A stretch of 64,000 nt of DNA from Lactarius indigo (taxonomy: Eukaryota > Basidiomycota > Agaricomycetes > Russulales > Russulaceae). Positions 11,267 to 24,500 of this stretch are shown here, piece after piece. The notes beneath the pieces were generated by a model. It ran no database searches, was not told the DNA's origin, and saw only the letters and a list, made by a program, of their open reading frames with translations. The first letter of the stretch is position 1. Every line of letters begins with the position of its first letter. Location: assembly GCA_025766275.1 (NCBI GenBank), contig JAFKAC010000008.1, forward strand, positions 2,108,001-2,172,000, written 5' to 3'. A program made the position numbers and the translations under genes.

Positions 11267-14200
11267 TATGTCAAGTCGTCTGCGTAAATCTATCTCGATG
11301 GCTTGGCGACAAGAGGGTTGGCTGTCATGTACGATCAATCAGTCTTTCGAATGACACCCTCTGACAGCCCTGGGTTGCTAAGGTTTATCACAATCGGCGG
11401 GCGCCAGATCTCATATTATACGACGTATTTCTACGCCGTTCAGCGCCCGCTGCCAAATGAAATCGCTATTTATCGCCGCCCTCCCCAGACCCCACTCGCG
11501 CCTCCACCATTGGCGAGACGTTTATTGCGTACTGTATGGAAGGATGCTCAACGATAACGTCTAAGCGATCGCGAGTCTCAGTGACAGACGGGGCCGGGAT
11601 CGAACTGGGATCGTGTCTTCAAGTGGCTGCACGCTGGTTGCAGTTGGCCTTCTGAGCTGCGGTGCTTGGTACCATTCCTGTCATACATTGTACTGTGTTA
11701 CTACAGTTAAAATATTCCAGTCGCGTTTAGTGGTTCGTTCAGTAGATGAGGGTTTTATTCACTACTTGTGTGTTCCCCTATCTCTACGCAGAGAGATTGC
11801 GATTGAAGGCGCCGCGTTCTCCAGGAAACGTCCCTAGATTATCCCCATACCCGTGACATGCACAAGCAGCAGGTCCAGCGACCACGACCGCGCATCGTCA
11901 AGTGTGCCAAGCATGATGATCAACGGTGCTCGTGGTACACAGATACGACATACGGAATATGCACGGAACCGCGTTGTTCATAACCGTACTAAACGTGCGC
12001 CACTACGCATAGATGCCAACACGATCCGACTGCCTGTCATGCGGAGGGAAGGGTCATCAGAATCGTGACATCCTAAAGGAGCTTCAAGGGTGCAGCTTGT
12101 CGAGTCGCCAAGTCGGGTCCGATCGGTGTGGCTATGTGTTACGCGCAGTAAGGCGTATCGTTCGGATTCGAGTCGGAGATCGAATCGGAGTTCGGATAAT
12201 GCCGACAATCAGACGGCGGAGCGATGATGCACAAGATGAGAGGGAAGTCGCGAGTCAACGACGAGCGATCGTTCGAGTTCGTGAAGCCAAAGATGTTTAT
12301 ACGAGAAGTTACTGCAGTTGAATACAGTAAGTCGAGCTTAGAGCTCTTAGTACATGGAAACCTGTCCTTAAGTACTACTGGTAGGAGTCATATGGAAGCT
12401 ACGAGAACGTCCTTCGAATCATACAGAAAGTGCGAGTCGACAAGTTGGAAGGACGTTTTAGAAGTATAGAGAAGGATCGAGAAATATCGGGGATACGTAG
12501 CGTAACACTATGTATGCTGTACACCTATCGCCCATGCTAGACCAGTCTCGCGATCGCAGAGGTAAGTCCCTGAATTATATCGCGGCTGGTGCGTGCCGAT
12601 GTAGTTTCGTGCACCTCGAATTAAGTCTCCATAGCACAGGCTATTCGGCGGTCATTCGAACTAAATTTCATCGCGCTGGGATGTAGTCACGTGGTGAGGA
12701 CAGGCTCGGCTCCGCGCTTCGACTTTTCCGGTGAGGGTCAAGTTGGGAATCTCTCGACTGCGTCATCTATCACTCAAGCCACACATGCAGCTTCTTCAAC
12801 CCCCGTCTAATGCCCCTGACAATAAATTCACTGATCCGGTCTCAATGCTAATGTAGGGCTCAGGGTCTTAGGGAACACAAAATTCCTGCCAATCGCCCAA
12901 GCATTACTCTCGAACGGCATCATATCCACCCGTTGCGCTTAGCGTTGTCCCTGCGTGTGACCAACCCCTCGCCTACATTCATTCGGACGGTTTTGTAGTA
13001 CAAGGGGAAACTGACGCGCTTCGGCTAAGCATGGAGAGAGAGAGGTACCTAGTGAGGGTATAAAAGACGCAAAATAGCTGTGCTAAAGTCATGGGACGAT
13101 TAAATCTACCAGAGGTGAGGTGGAAGGCTGCGAATGGGTCTGTTTTCCTACTCAGCTTGGACTGCGGCTTGACTGACGCGACTCTTAGTCACCGCAGTCC
13201 AGCGGATACGGGCTAGATGGTTTATTGAAACCTCGTTGGCTAAGGTCACGAAACGAAGACGCTTTGGCCCTTCTCGTATGTTACTTTACCCCTCCGTTTT
13301 CCCAGTGCAATATCCCATTCAAAACAAGTTTCAGATGGAGCGTCTTCACCAGATGCCCGTCATTCCGGCCTACATTTAACTTGAATGTTATCTTTCCAGA
13401 GGCCCCACTGAAGAATGTCCGAGCGCAAGAGTAAAGAGGAAGAGGAAGCTAGTTGAGGACTGCGTCTTCTTCGTGAAGAAACGGGTATATGCGTGTGCTG
13501 AGATGGTCAATTCACCTGTACTGACTTGACCACGTTTTGACATGCTGCCCGCCCAAGTTGTACGCGATTCTATTCCATCCTGAGCCGAGATTCTACACTC
13601 TACTTATGGTCGACCTAGGTACGCTCTCTATCACTTAGTCAGCACCGGCACAGTCTGAATCGCTTGCAGTCGTTCCTTGAGTCATTTCAGACCAGGAGAA
13701 CCAGTCATTCAGGACATACCTTAATTGGTTGCGTTGTATTTGTCCATTTCGTTCTCATCATGGGAAGATCAACATGATGTGATATTGTCAATAGGCCGAA
13801 TTTCAGCCTCTCTACGACATTTGTTGGTTCTCTCCCTCCCGTTGCGCATACGCCTTATGTGCCTCCGCACCCGACGCAGGAGATGCCATACCAGCGTTCT
13901 GTCCCACTACTTCTTCCTCACGTGGACCTGATCACCAAGCTCTCCCGACCCACTCGGGGGGCGTGATGGTTTCAGCTTACGAAAGCTTCTGCAGGAACAT
14001 GCCCGGAACTGACACATCTATGTGGATATCTGGTCTGGAGAGTTCGAGGATCTGGAGAGAGGTCGTAGAGGTCGTCAGTGGGTCATCGCACCTATTCGTA
14101 AGGGCGTTCACAAGCTGATCTGTTGTGTAAAAAATCTAATCTATGGTGTGGATATCCGCACCAGTCGGACATTGTATGCGGCATTAAAGAAGGTGAAACG

Positions 14201-14563
14201 TTACGCATAGTAATTGCGGCGCCACTCTTGGAATTTATGTGCGTGTGAAGATCTTTTCTTCACGATTTACCGTACGTGGCTCTGATTAATGGCCATACTG
14301 GACGGCCTCCAGGCCCACTGTTACGCCACATGAACCGACATGACCCTCAGAACTAGCGGAAAATCACTGGAAATGGCCGTAGTGCCCCATTTGTGCGCCG
14401 CCCTTGATGGGGTCACCTCAATACCACCTTCCTATTTGTGCAGGCGCCATGACAGGTGCCTTATTAAGAGCGTTGCGACGCGAATGGAAGACAGCTCTCA
14501 TCGCCCGCCGTTTTTCCTCTTCCGTTGTCATCAATCTTATTCTCTCCTTCTCGACCATCTCCT
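11267..14563. repeat. Modules D, C, S and L between copies 3 and 4
   Basis: About 11267-11650 is module D. About 11650-12650 is module C, with gagagattgcgattgaaggc near 11790, gctagaccagtctcgcgatcg near 12537 and cgtgcacctcgaatt near 12610, all shared with the 31 kb, 46-47 kb and 62 kb regions. A stretch at 12036-12070 could encode CLSCGGKGH, resembling a zinc knuckle, but the last cysteine is missing. About 12660-14240 is a long copy of module S, starting near the cacgtggtgagg motif and ending gtgaaacgttacgcatag near 14190. Its reading frames are interrupted. About 14260-14563 is leader L of copy 4. Confidence 0.5.
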
Positions 14564-16525
14564 ATGCCTGCATTAATCCCTGTGGACAATACCCTTGGGG
14601 CATTGTTCATCGGCGCCGTCCTTTCGTCTATGTGCGTCTCACTGTCTGTAACATAATGTCGCAGGACCTGATCGAGCCCGATCGGTCATCAAGCTTATAT
14701 GGTGTTACCTGGTTGCAAGTCTATTCCTACTATAATAGCCACTGCTCGAGGGATCGGTGGCCTCTAAAGACCTTTGTAAGTGCCCCAATGTGCAATGTCC
14801 TGTGCTCGGGAACTCAATGAAGCCCTCACAGGTCGCTTTTTTAATGTATACATTTTCGAAGCTCCGCTATTGAATACACGATAGTGACATCGTCTTCAAC
14901 TAGGCTCGTTGACTCGGCTAACCTAGTTTTCGTTACTTGTACCACTTATCAATTTAGCGTCACGAATTTTGGGGATTATCAGTCCAACGCATTCGTATCA
15001 TGGTAAGCCTCTCAAAAAGTACTGTGCTGGTCGGGGTTCTTATAGGGCTCTAGGAGTCAACCGGTACGTCTGCCGTGACATGGAGGTCATCCTGAGACTT
15101 ACAGAAACAAATATCATTCTGAAGGCAACAGCCTTATCTGCCGGTGAGCTAGTCTGTTGTGACCAATATTTTTCCACGATTCTTATGCGTTTGTAACCAG
15201 TTTGTCTTGAGGTTTCTGTGCAGAAGTACGTATTTCATGGAGGGCTTATGGTGCAACTCTTGCTCAAACGGACGTAGCTTCTACGCGTATAGGATCTACC
15301 GTCGTGAGTTTATTGGTGCTTTATATCTGTGTGGGACTCATGTAAGTCCAGTGGGCCGAGGTTCTCTATACCTGCCATTGACGATCGTACGTCTAAAATT
15401 TGTTCGGAGCTGCCACTCACTCATATGAACAGTCTATCATTTCGCTGACGTCATTCGGTGAGTTCCTCCCCAGTTGCATGCCTCGAGACTTATTTTCAAC
15501 TGACTGTTGTAAAGTATTGGGATTAGCAAGGGGATTGGTATATGTTTCTCCCTTCTATTCCTTTAGTTGTGGTTCGCTAAGACCATCCTCATCCTCAGTG
15601 TACAATGCACGAGTGTCAGTCGTCGTCGTCATTTCCTGGGTTATTCTTACAGGTTCCGCATGTAGCCTGAAGCACATACACGCACCGGGCAATCACTTTC
15701 ACGCACGTTTGCTCGTCCGATGATGTGGGCTGCAATCTCTAACTGCCATTCATACCAGGGTTTTTTCATTGCGGGATTATCTTGCAAAGTCCTCGGTGAC
15801 GTCTTAATTACTGTTGGAATGGTTTATTACCTCTTGAGTGGCCACACTCAAGCTCGGAGGTATGTTCGCGCCTTAACATTGCGAAAACGCGATTGCTCTG
15901 TTTATACCGGCTCTCTCACTAGAATAAACAACGTATTGAACCTTCTCGCGATTTATGCTATCAACTGCGGCACACTTAACTTGTGAGGCAGCACGCTGGT
16001 GGGCGTTCCCCCCTTTTCTGACAATTTTGCTATTCTGCAGAGTGTTTGCTGTCTCTTGCGTCACTTTAGTATTGTTCACTTTTACCCTTGTGCCCTCTTG
16101 TCAAATGCTGACTCCCTGAACTAAGCTCGCCAAGTATCAAAACACGTACATATTTGCGCCCTCCCTCTTCATCACGATTCGACTCTCTCTCTGCGCATTC
16201 ATGTCCATGTGCGTCTTTCGTTTGTCACTCTTTGCGACCTTCCTAATTCCTGACATTCTGTCTCAGCCTGAACTCACGAGATTACCTCCGCGAGATGCTC
16301 GACGGACCGGAGGGCGTTGTCACATTCACCCAGCTCAAAGTACGCACGGCTACTACGGTCCCGTGGGGCGCGCAAGATACTGCGGAAGCAAACACCGATG
16401 CGACTGTCCCGAAGCGCCCCCCACCAGCTTCGGTTATCTCCGACACGCCGTTCTCTGACAGTGTGATAGCTCTTGACAGTGGAAGGTACCCAGCACCCCC
16501 TATAGCGGAGGTCGTGACGGTATGA
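14564..16525 (+). CDS. DUF6534-family seven-transmembrane protein, array copy 4 (exon 11 disturbed)
   Basis: Exons 1-10 and 12-18 follow the family model with intact splice sites. Exon 1 is 14564-14631; the TGA is 16523-16525. The protein starts MPALIPVDNTLGALFIGAV and ends AEVVTV. Exon 4 ends AFVSW, shorter than the KPLAW type and shared only with copy 10. Exon 11 is the problem: where other copies have aag/GTATTGGGATTG, this copy reads aaagTATTGGGATTAGCAAG then GGGATTG before gtatat (about 15511-15538). None of the local AG acceptors I tried gives an exon length that restores frame with the gtatat donor. Intron 13 has CAC/GCACGT, a weak GC donor. It may be a recent pseudogene or use unusual splicing; a transcript would settle it. 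Confidence 0.65.
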
Positions 16526-17099
16526 CCGAGTGGATATTCCCAAACTGTAAGGACCCATGCGTAGATCCACTTCGTGCACATGTACCATCGTTTCCCCTGG
16601 CTAGTTGGGCTATACTTCCAACAATGCCAAAAAATGCTTTGTGGAAGGCCGCCAGGAACAAAGCATACATTTTTACTAGAGGCCGCTGTTGTTCAGACTT
16701 TATCCGGAATTGTAAATACGAGTTCCTTAACGAGTTCCGTAAAGATAATAGTAAGGTATCAGTCGCATTTATGAACGCGTCGTGTATTGGCACTGGCAGA
16801 AACGTCAAACAAAAGGTAGTAAAGATCAGGAAGGTCATCAGTCATAGTAGTAGCCTCACTAGTAGGTAATATGAATCAAAACTAGTCCGAACTGAGGCAG
16901 AAACTGAATGCGATTATGAGTCAGTCGAGATGCGACGGTGTAGATAGTAGCTGCGAGATAATCGATAGTTGTCCCTAGAGGAAAACGTAGACAAAATACG
17001 AGACTAGAAAGACAAGGTAGCCGTCGGTACGGAACGCTCAAGCACGCAAACAGAGAGAGAGAGAGCAGAGGGGCAAGTTGCTACCGTCCGCAAGGCGAG
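16526..17099. other. Non-coding stretch after copy 4
   Basis: The first part (to about 16640) carries the gctatacttccaacaatgcc phrase also found after copies 1, 6, 7 and 11. From 16640 to 17099 nothing matches another module convincingly. A short GA microsatellite lies near 17050-17068. Reading frames here are short and show no recognisable domain. Confidence 0.4.
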
Positions 17100-18900
17100 G
17101 CTTGGGGTCTTATCTACACAAGCAGTCATCGAATATCTAATGTATTCCGCAACGTGAGGCGCATTGACGTTCGCCATGGGGTTCGTTGACGTAGTATTGG
17201 CGTTGACGTGGAATGGTGTGAATATAGGGTCGATGGGTGTAGTTTCGAGTACAGACCGAGGCTGGTCCTTACAACAGAAAGGAGCAGGCCAGCAGATATC
17301 GCAGACACTAAAGTTGTGCCTGTTGACCACATTACATCGTCTTGACGCCCACTTGGCGAGAACGAAAAATGGACAAACGCACCGCGATTAATGAAGATAT
17401 ATTGGTTCCCTTCCAGAATGTCTGCGGGAGATTCAGATTGTGACAGTCGGCACGGGCTCAGGGTGGGAATGGCTGCGTTGGGCTTGTGTGGGTAACAGGT
17501 CCGTAGCCTTGGCACGCATATACCTGCTTGTTCGCAAGGAAAACGCAGGTGTCGACTCACTGCGGACATCCTCTTTGCTTTTGCACAAAGGAGGACCTTC
17601 TCTAGCGCCACACCCGGAAAGACAACATGCAAGTCGGTGGGTTGAAGAAGGAAGAACGTCTGAAATGACGCTGGTGAAGACGCTGCATCCAAAAGTTCGT
17701 TTTAAAAGGGGGGATAACGCACAAGGGGGGCGGAAGGGAGGGCAACATCTGTGAACGTCCAAAGCACCTTCGTTTCGCCAACGAAGTAGTGGGGAACCCT
17801 CTGGGCCATATCCGCTATGACCAAGAGTCGCGTCAGTCGAGCCCCATTTGAAGTAGAGTAGGAACACAGACCCATCTCATTCGCAGCCATTTACCTGCCC
17901 CATAACCTCCAGCACGTGTAGCTGGTCCCTTTCCCCCCATTCATTGAAACGGGACCTCCAGTAGATACTAAGTTACTCCTTTTTCTATGTCAGCCGACAC
18001 GCGTCGACTTCCACTCTATAACGAATGGTAGGACATTTTGGGTTCCTATGACCGTAGTCGAGAGGCAGGCGTTGAGAGCGGATTGATGTCATTAGGGGAG
18101 GACGCGTTGGACGGGGTCGAAGAAGCTGTATGTACTGTAGAAGGGATAGATGACGCACTCGAGTGAATGACTCACACACTCTCGGAAACTCGAAGCGAAT
18201 CCCCACCACGTGACACTTCCCACTTTGTCATGCACCGGGACCGGGAATCGGTGCGACTTGCCGTGGAAAATACTTCATAGGGGAGAGATCTTATGTATAA
18301 CGTCCTCACTGTCTTCTGTCATTGCCCTCCGGGAACGACTCGCAACCGTGGTCGCTGGGCCCGTGGCTCGTGCGTATGACGGAGAAAGAGGCGATCTGGT
18401 TCGCTTCCAGTGTAAGAACTTCAATCGCATCCCTTCGCAGAGACAGTGAGATGCAATGACTAAGACCCGCGTCTGCCGGTGCCAGATCCCCAATGAGTCA
18501 CCTTGTGGGACCAGTCTTCCAGAAAGTTCAAAAGCATAACGGTAACAGAGTTAAGCACCTCAGCTCCGAGTCAGAAGGCTGTACTGCCACTTGATGACTC
18601 GGAGGCGATCCCACTTTGACGCCAGCCCTGTCTGTTACTAATAATATGTGACCGGATGATCCCATTGTTATTGATGAGCGTCCTGCTGTATACAGCAAGG
18701 TATACAGTATATGTGGAAGTCTGCCGGCGGTCAATGGAGCGTGGGTGGGGAGATGGCATTAAAGAGTGGTTTCATTTGGCAGAGAGCGCCGAACTTCACA
18801 GAAAATACAGTACTGTACACTACGTGGTACTAAAACATGACACGAGATCGGGCGCATGCCCACCGTGATATGTTTCATACAAAATGTAGTGGTCGCGCTA
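17100..18900 (-). repeat. Inverted S, C and D modules upstream of copy 5
   Basis: Read on the - strand, this segment matches the intergenic modules that are + elsewhere. About 17340-17420 is the reverse complement of the gtccattttcgttctc part of module S. About 17760-17860 carries the VGETKVLWTFTDVALP phrase on the - strand. About 18184-18220 is the inverted cacgtggtg motif. Near 18420-18450 is the inverted C phrase with cactgtctctgcgaagggat. About 18590-18760 is the inverted D block. A closely similar inverted segment lies at 42.2-43.9 kb, in front of copy 9, so the inversion appears older than the duplication of these two genes. No intact gene is present. Confidence 0.55.
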
Positions 18901-19187
18901 CGACCGGTCTTAGTCCCCGGCCTGTACCCCGGTAATACTATAAATGGGTTTTACAGTACTATAAAAAATATCTAACCGGCCGGAGGGTACGAAGTGCCGA
19001 TCGACCACGTTCTAATCGACCATCGCTGGCACCGCTTCCTACTATTTGTTCAAGCGCCATGACAGAAGCCTTTATCAACGGCGCTGCGAGTCGAGACGTT
19101 GAACACTCCCATCACCCACCTTTTCTCCCCTTCCGTCGGCGTCGACGGCGTCGATTCTTGTTCTTTCTTTCTTGACCCTTATCTGCC
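18901..19187 (+). promoter_or_regulatory. Leader module L of copy 5
   Basis: About 18980-19187 matches the leader that precedes every array gene: a gaccac-gtt-taatcgaccat phrase, the caagcgccatgacagaagcc phrase near 19052, then a pyrimidine-rich tract ending in cttatctgcc before the ATG at 19188. It probably holds the core promoter and short 5' UTR; no TATA box is clear. Confidence 0.45.
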
Positions 19188-21160
19188 ATGCCCGCTGAAA
19201 TCCCTATGCACAACACCCTTGGCGCGTTGTTCATCGGCGCCATCCTCTCGTCTATGTGCGTCTCACTGTCTGTAACACAATGTCGCAGCACCTGATCGAG
19301 CCCAATCGGCCATGCAGTTTGTATGGCGTTACCTGGTTGCAAGTCTATTCCTACTATAGTAGTCACTGCTCAAGGGATCGGTGGCCTCTAAAGTGCTTTG
19401 TGAGGGCCCCCACGTGTCATGGCATGTCATGCTCGGGATCTTATTGAAGCTTTTGCAGGTCGCTTTTTTGATGTATATATTTTCGAAAGCTTCCCTATCA
19501 ATTACCTGATGTTGACACCATCGCCGGCTAGGCTTGTTGACTCGGCCAACCTAGTTTTTGTTGTTTACACGACTTATCATATTGGCGTCACAAATTTTGG
19601 GGATCCATCCAGCGCATTCAAACCATCGGCATGGTGAGCCCCTCCAACAGTACAGTTCTGGTTGAGATTCTTATGGGGCATCTAGGTGTCTACCCGTACG
19701 TCTGCCGTGACACAGAGCTCATCCTGGAACTTACAAAAGCAAATCTCTCTCCAAAGGCGACAACTTTATCTGCCAGTGCGCTAGTCTGTTGTGACCAGTT
19801 TTTATCCCCAATGCTTACGCGTCTATAACCAGTTGTTCTTGATGTTTTGGTACAGCAGTACGTTTTCATGCGGGGCCCACGAGGTGACTCTTACTGAAAA
19901 AGACGTAGCTTCTACGCGTATAGGATCTATCACCGTATGTTCCTGTTTTTTCTTCATCTGTGTGGGGCTTATTTCGGTCAAGTGGGCGGGGGTTCTCTAT
20001 TCCTGCCAGCAGCGATCGTACGTCTACCCAATTTACTCGGAGCTGGCATCCACTCACGTGACCAGTCCGTCGTCTCACTGATATCACTTGGTGAGTTCCC
20101 CCCTAGTAGCATACTTGGACCCTTTCGCCTCAATTTTTCCGACTTTTTAAGGTATTCGGGCCGGTATGTTCTATTCTTTTATTTGTGGGTCGCTGAGGCC
20201 TTATCGTCGACTTCAGCGTGCTGTGTAATAATGTCAGCAGTAATTGCACATGTTCTGTTTCTTGTTTTTTCTCACAGGTTCTTTATATAGTCTGAAGCAC
20301 ATCAACGATCCTGTCATTCATTTTCAGGCAAATTTTCTCCTCGTCTGGTCATTTGGGCTGCAATCACTAATTGCTATTCACACCAGTCACTTTCCATTGC
20401 CGCATTATCTTGCAAGGTCTTATGCGACGCCTTCATTGCTTCTGGAATGGTTTATTACCTCCTGAGTAACCGTACTCAATTTCGGAAGTACGTTCGTCCC
20501 CGAACATGGCAAAGATATCGTTACTCTGTTTACACTGACACACACTCTAGAACTAACAACGTGTTAAATCTTCTCGCGATTTATTCTATCAATTGCGGTA
20601 CACTTCACTTGTGAGCGAGTGCGCCGATCGGTGTGAACTTTTTCTGACAATCGTGCTATTCTGCAGAGCGTTTGCCATCTCTTCTGTAGCTTTGGTACTA
20701 TTCATTTTTACGTCCTGTGTCTTCTTGTCAAATATTGACTCCCTGAATGAAGCTCGCCAAGTATCAAGATACGCTCATATACACACCGTCTCTCTTCATC
20801 ATGTATCGACTCTCTCTCTGCGGGTTCATGGCCATGTTCGTCTTTCTTGTTCGTTGTTCCTTGACGCCTTTCTGATTCCTGACATTTTATCCCAGCCTGA
20901 ATTCACGAGATAACCTTCGCGAGACGCTCGACGGACAAGATGGCGTTGTTGTTGCCACGCTCACACAACTCAAGGCACGCACGGGCCGGGGTACCATAGT
21001 TCCGTCCGACACGCAAGATGCAATGGAAGCGAGTATCGACGTCACTGTCCCGAAGAGTCTCTCACCACATTCAGTTTACTCCGACATGTCGTCCTCAGCC
21101 AGTGTGATAGCTTTCGACAGGGAAAAGTATCCAGTAGTACCCCCTGTCGTGGCGATATGA
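19188..21160 (+). CDS. DUF6534-family seven-transmembrane protein, array copy 5
   Basis: All 18 exons are in frame with AG acceptors throughout. Exon 1 is 19188-19255; the stop TGA is 21158-21160. It begins MPAEIPMHNTLGALFIGAI. Exon 4 is shorter by a few codons (FGDPSSAF instead of FGDYQSNAF). Intron 13 has a GCAAAT donor (GC-AG type). The last exon shares the GRGTIVPSDTQDAMEAS segment almost exactly with copy 9, and the MHN start groups it with copies 2 and 9. Its 3' flanking D module was split by the LINE about 100 bp downstream, so its terminator region may have changed. Predicted multi-pass membrane protein, function unknown. Confidence 0.82.
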
Positions 21161-21260
21161 GTGAGCAGGCATATCAAACCTCGGGCTCCCTGCGTAGATC
21201 CGTTTCGTGCGTTCGTACTGTCGTCCCTCTTGCCTGTTTGGACAATTCTCCCACCATTGC

Positions 21261-21271
21261 AAGTGTGCTTT

Positions 21272-21273
<2 letters not shown>
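21261..21273. repeat. Left target-site duplication of the LINE
   Basis: AAGTGTGCTTTGT directly precedes the T run and is repeated at 30738-30750. The last T is ambiguous because it merges with the T run, so the duplication is 12-13 bp. Confidence 0.88.

Positions 21274-21304
<31 letters not shown>
21273..21304 (-). other. Poly(A) tail of the LINE (T run on + strand)
   Basis: An uninterrupted run of 32 T on the + strand is the A tail at the 3' end of the element, as expected for target-primed reverse transcription. The unbroken tail suggests a recent insertion. Confidence 0.9.
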
Positions 21305-21305
<1 letters not shown>

Positions 21306-21551
21306 AACCATGTTTATTCCGGGACAGTACATAATACAAGACCGGTCTTCGACTCCCTACAGAGCGAAATTTGAGCGAGAGGTAACGTACGAGAAGTCAC
21401 GTGCGACGAGGCGAGGGTAAGGAATGGAGCCACCTCATGAAGGAAGGCTGGGTACAAACGGAAAGGGGTAGCATACCGCGCAAAGTAAAGTAAACGGCAG
21501 AGGAGTAATATAAGAGGGTAAGAAATGAGTCACCGCGTCGGGCAGCCGGTT
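21305..21551 (-). other. 3' UTR of the LINE
   Basis: Non-coding stretch between the ORF2 stop and the A tail. No strong hairpin was found by eye. It is the presumed recognition site of the element's own reverse transcriptase. Confidence 0.6.
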
Positions 21552-24500
21552 TTAGGCTGGGTCCAGATCGTAGGCAAGCAGGTCTTCATTGGGCAGGGCA
21601 GGGTTAGCGAGGTAGTGTTGAAGCTCCGTTAGTCTCCGCTCTTGTGACGAAGGAACGGCGACTGGAGCCTCCAGGTTCGGTTTAGCGGCCAGTTTGGTGA
21701 GTTGGAGGAAGCGGAGGAACGTGTAGACGGTAGTGGTGGGTTCCCCGGCAAAGAGGTCGGTGGGATCGATGCGGGTCAGTGGGTCCAAGGGGTAAGGGGA
21801 GTCGTCGTACGGGTCGTTGTCGGCGACGTCATGGGGGTAAAGGAGTGCACGCTGCGGTTTGAAACGGGGGCAGTCGTACACAAGGTGATAATAGGACTTA
21901 TCCGGGAAGCCGCATGGGCATGTGGCGACCTCAGGCGGGAGATCGGGCCGGTGTCGGTTGGTGTAGTCGGATGTAAAGGAGTGGAGAGTGGCGAGTTGAA
22001 AGGCGGTGGTGTGTGTGCGGCGGGTGATGGGTGTGTATGAGGGTTCTGGCTTTTTGGGGGGTATGGCGGCCAGCCATAGAGGGTGGTTGCGTCCATCGGG
22101 TGGTTTGTGATAGTGGATGGAATGCCCGTAGGCGTTGGGAAGTTTATGTTGGGGGGTGTCGGTGATCATGCGGATCCACTCTGTCCCCCATGCTTGGAAA
22201 GCTTTAGCCCGGCACATTTTCTTCACATGCGCGGGTGACTGAATTTTGTGGAGGGTGGCTGCCGGTGCCTGGGTACATGCCTCGAGCGCTGCCTGCCGTG
22301 CCTGTTGATCCGCTGCTCGCTTCTTGTGCGAACTGGCCCACACGAGGTGGATCCTCGTGTCCCTGTGCGTAGAGTAAAAGGAAGTAAGTGCGTGATGAAA
22401 ACGTAGGACGTCAGACTGATGTGTGAGTGATCGTGTATGTGTAATACCCCGGAGGGCGGCTTCGTCGTTGGAGAAGATGTATATATGTAAGGGAGGTGCG
22501 CGTGACAACTCAGCTGATATAAACTCGGCGGCTTTGGAAATGCCGAAGAGGTGGACGTCGTGGGTCTCTACCCCTGAACCGAGGGTCCATGTCCGAACAC
22601 ACGGCTCCGCCTCTCCCTGCCAGACCGAGATGGCTGCGCCGCCTACGTTGAGGTTATCAGGCCGGTTGCGATTGCTCACAGTGCCAGCCACCCGAATTAA
22701 TACCGTACTTGCTTCTGCTCTTGACGTGTATAGGTTGTTGAGCAGAGCGTTCCGGCGGTGGGGATGGGTCTTCCCTTCACAGGACACGTGCGCTTCCCAG
22801 TTGTGTACCTCCCAGGGAGCGACGGCCGTGATGTCGACACGTGCGGTCAACAGGGGGTCAACGCGCGCGCCGAGAGCCTCCAATGCAGTGGGGCGCTGGT
22901 TCTGAGTGGTACGTCTTCCAGACCTGACGTATAGTGCACTGTTACACACCACCCCTCCATTGCTGGAGTGTGGGCCGTTCTGGACCGGGGGGTCCCAGTC
23001 AGCGCCCAAGCGGGCAACTATCTGGGACGTCCGGGGGACACGGAACAGTCTGATGGCAGAAGTGGCAGTTAGTTTCTCCATGTAGTGCCGGGCAGGCAAA
23101 ATACGTAAAAATTCATGAAGGGGTGCCCTAGGGGCGGTCTGAAAAGACCTGGATATGATCCGCACCCCTTCGTTCATAACTACCTGTATCTTGTTGAGGA
23201 GGCTTTTCTTCTTTCTTGACGTCATCCAGAGCTGGCATCCGTAAGACAGAACCGGCATGCATACTGCGTTGAACAGCAGACGCCAGTTTGCCGTGGATAT
23301 GCCTCTCTGGGAGTTGCCGAGGAGCTGTAAAGCCTTCAGGGATGCACGTGCCCGATTGCACATCGTGGTCACGTGCGGATCCCAGTCTAGGCGTTGGTTA
23401 ATGAAGAACCCTAGGTAGCGTATGGTAACGGAGGCTTTAACTTGGTAATAAGAGTGGGTGGTGGGGTCAGGTAGGTAAAGGAGGGTGGGCGGGGGTGACC
23501 GTGAATTTTTGCGGGTGTATGGGGGTGTAAAGTAGATGAGTTCGGTTTTGTCCGGTTCACAAACTAAGTTGGATCGTCGAAGCCAGTCTTCGCACTGTCG
23601 GTATCTTTCTCTGAGGCCTGTGTCGACTTCTTCCCAGGTGTTGCCATGTGAGAAGATTATACCGTCGTCGACGTACATCCCTAGGGTGGTGTTGGTGGAT
23701 GGGGGGGCGAGCTTGAGGAGGGAAGACGTGTATATAGCGGAAAGGATGGGGGAGATGGGTGAGCCTTGTGGGGTACCAACCGGTTGGTCTTGGAGGTCCG
23801 CTAAGGCTGCGTTGAAGGACAGAGCGACTTTTTGGTCCGTGAGGAAGACGCGGACCCATGCCGCGATCGACTCGGAGAAGCCGAGGATCCGCAGCGTGTG
23901 TACCAGGCGGTCTCTGTGTACGTGATCAAAGAAGCCCTTGATGTCGAAAAGAAGCGCTGCGCACTTCCGCTTGACACGGAAGGCGCATTGGACGTCATGA
24001 GTCAAGGCCAGGCCAGCGTCCAGTGTGGAGGAAAAGGCCCGTGTGCCGTACTGATTGGTGGGGAGGAGGTGGTAGCGATCGGCGTCATAGAGGAGGCGCT
24101 TGGCGATGACTTTCTCGAGCAGTTTGCTGAGGCATTCAATGAGGCTGATGGGTCGATATGCTTTGGGTGCCAAGTAGTCGTCCTTGCCTGGTTTCGGGAT
24201 CACCACCACGATGGCCTTCCGCCAGAGGGCGGGGTGATGTCCAAGTTGGATGCAGGCATTGAAGATGTGAAGAGCGTGCTTCTCGATGCTGTCCCAGCAC
24301 AGTTTGAGGATCGTCCAAGATACTCCGCTCTCCCCGGGCGCAGACGCGTTTGAGCATGAGGCCAAGAGGGGGTCAACCTCTTTGGCTACTATGGGGGGGA
24401 AGGGACGTGTGGGTAGCGGTGGAGGATCGTCTGGTTGGACGACGTCAATCACGCCGAGGGCACTTTGTTGTACGAAGAATTTTCCTGCCAGGGTGTGGGA

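Noticed and set aside
12013..12321. Open frame with CLSCGGKGH, resembling a retroelement zinc knuckle
   Set aside because: The fourth zinc ligand (Cys) is absent and the rest of the frame shows no Gag, protease or integrase features. It lies in module C, where the paralogous segments do not keep the motif.
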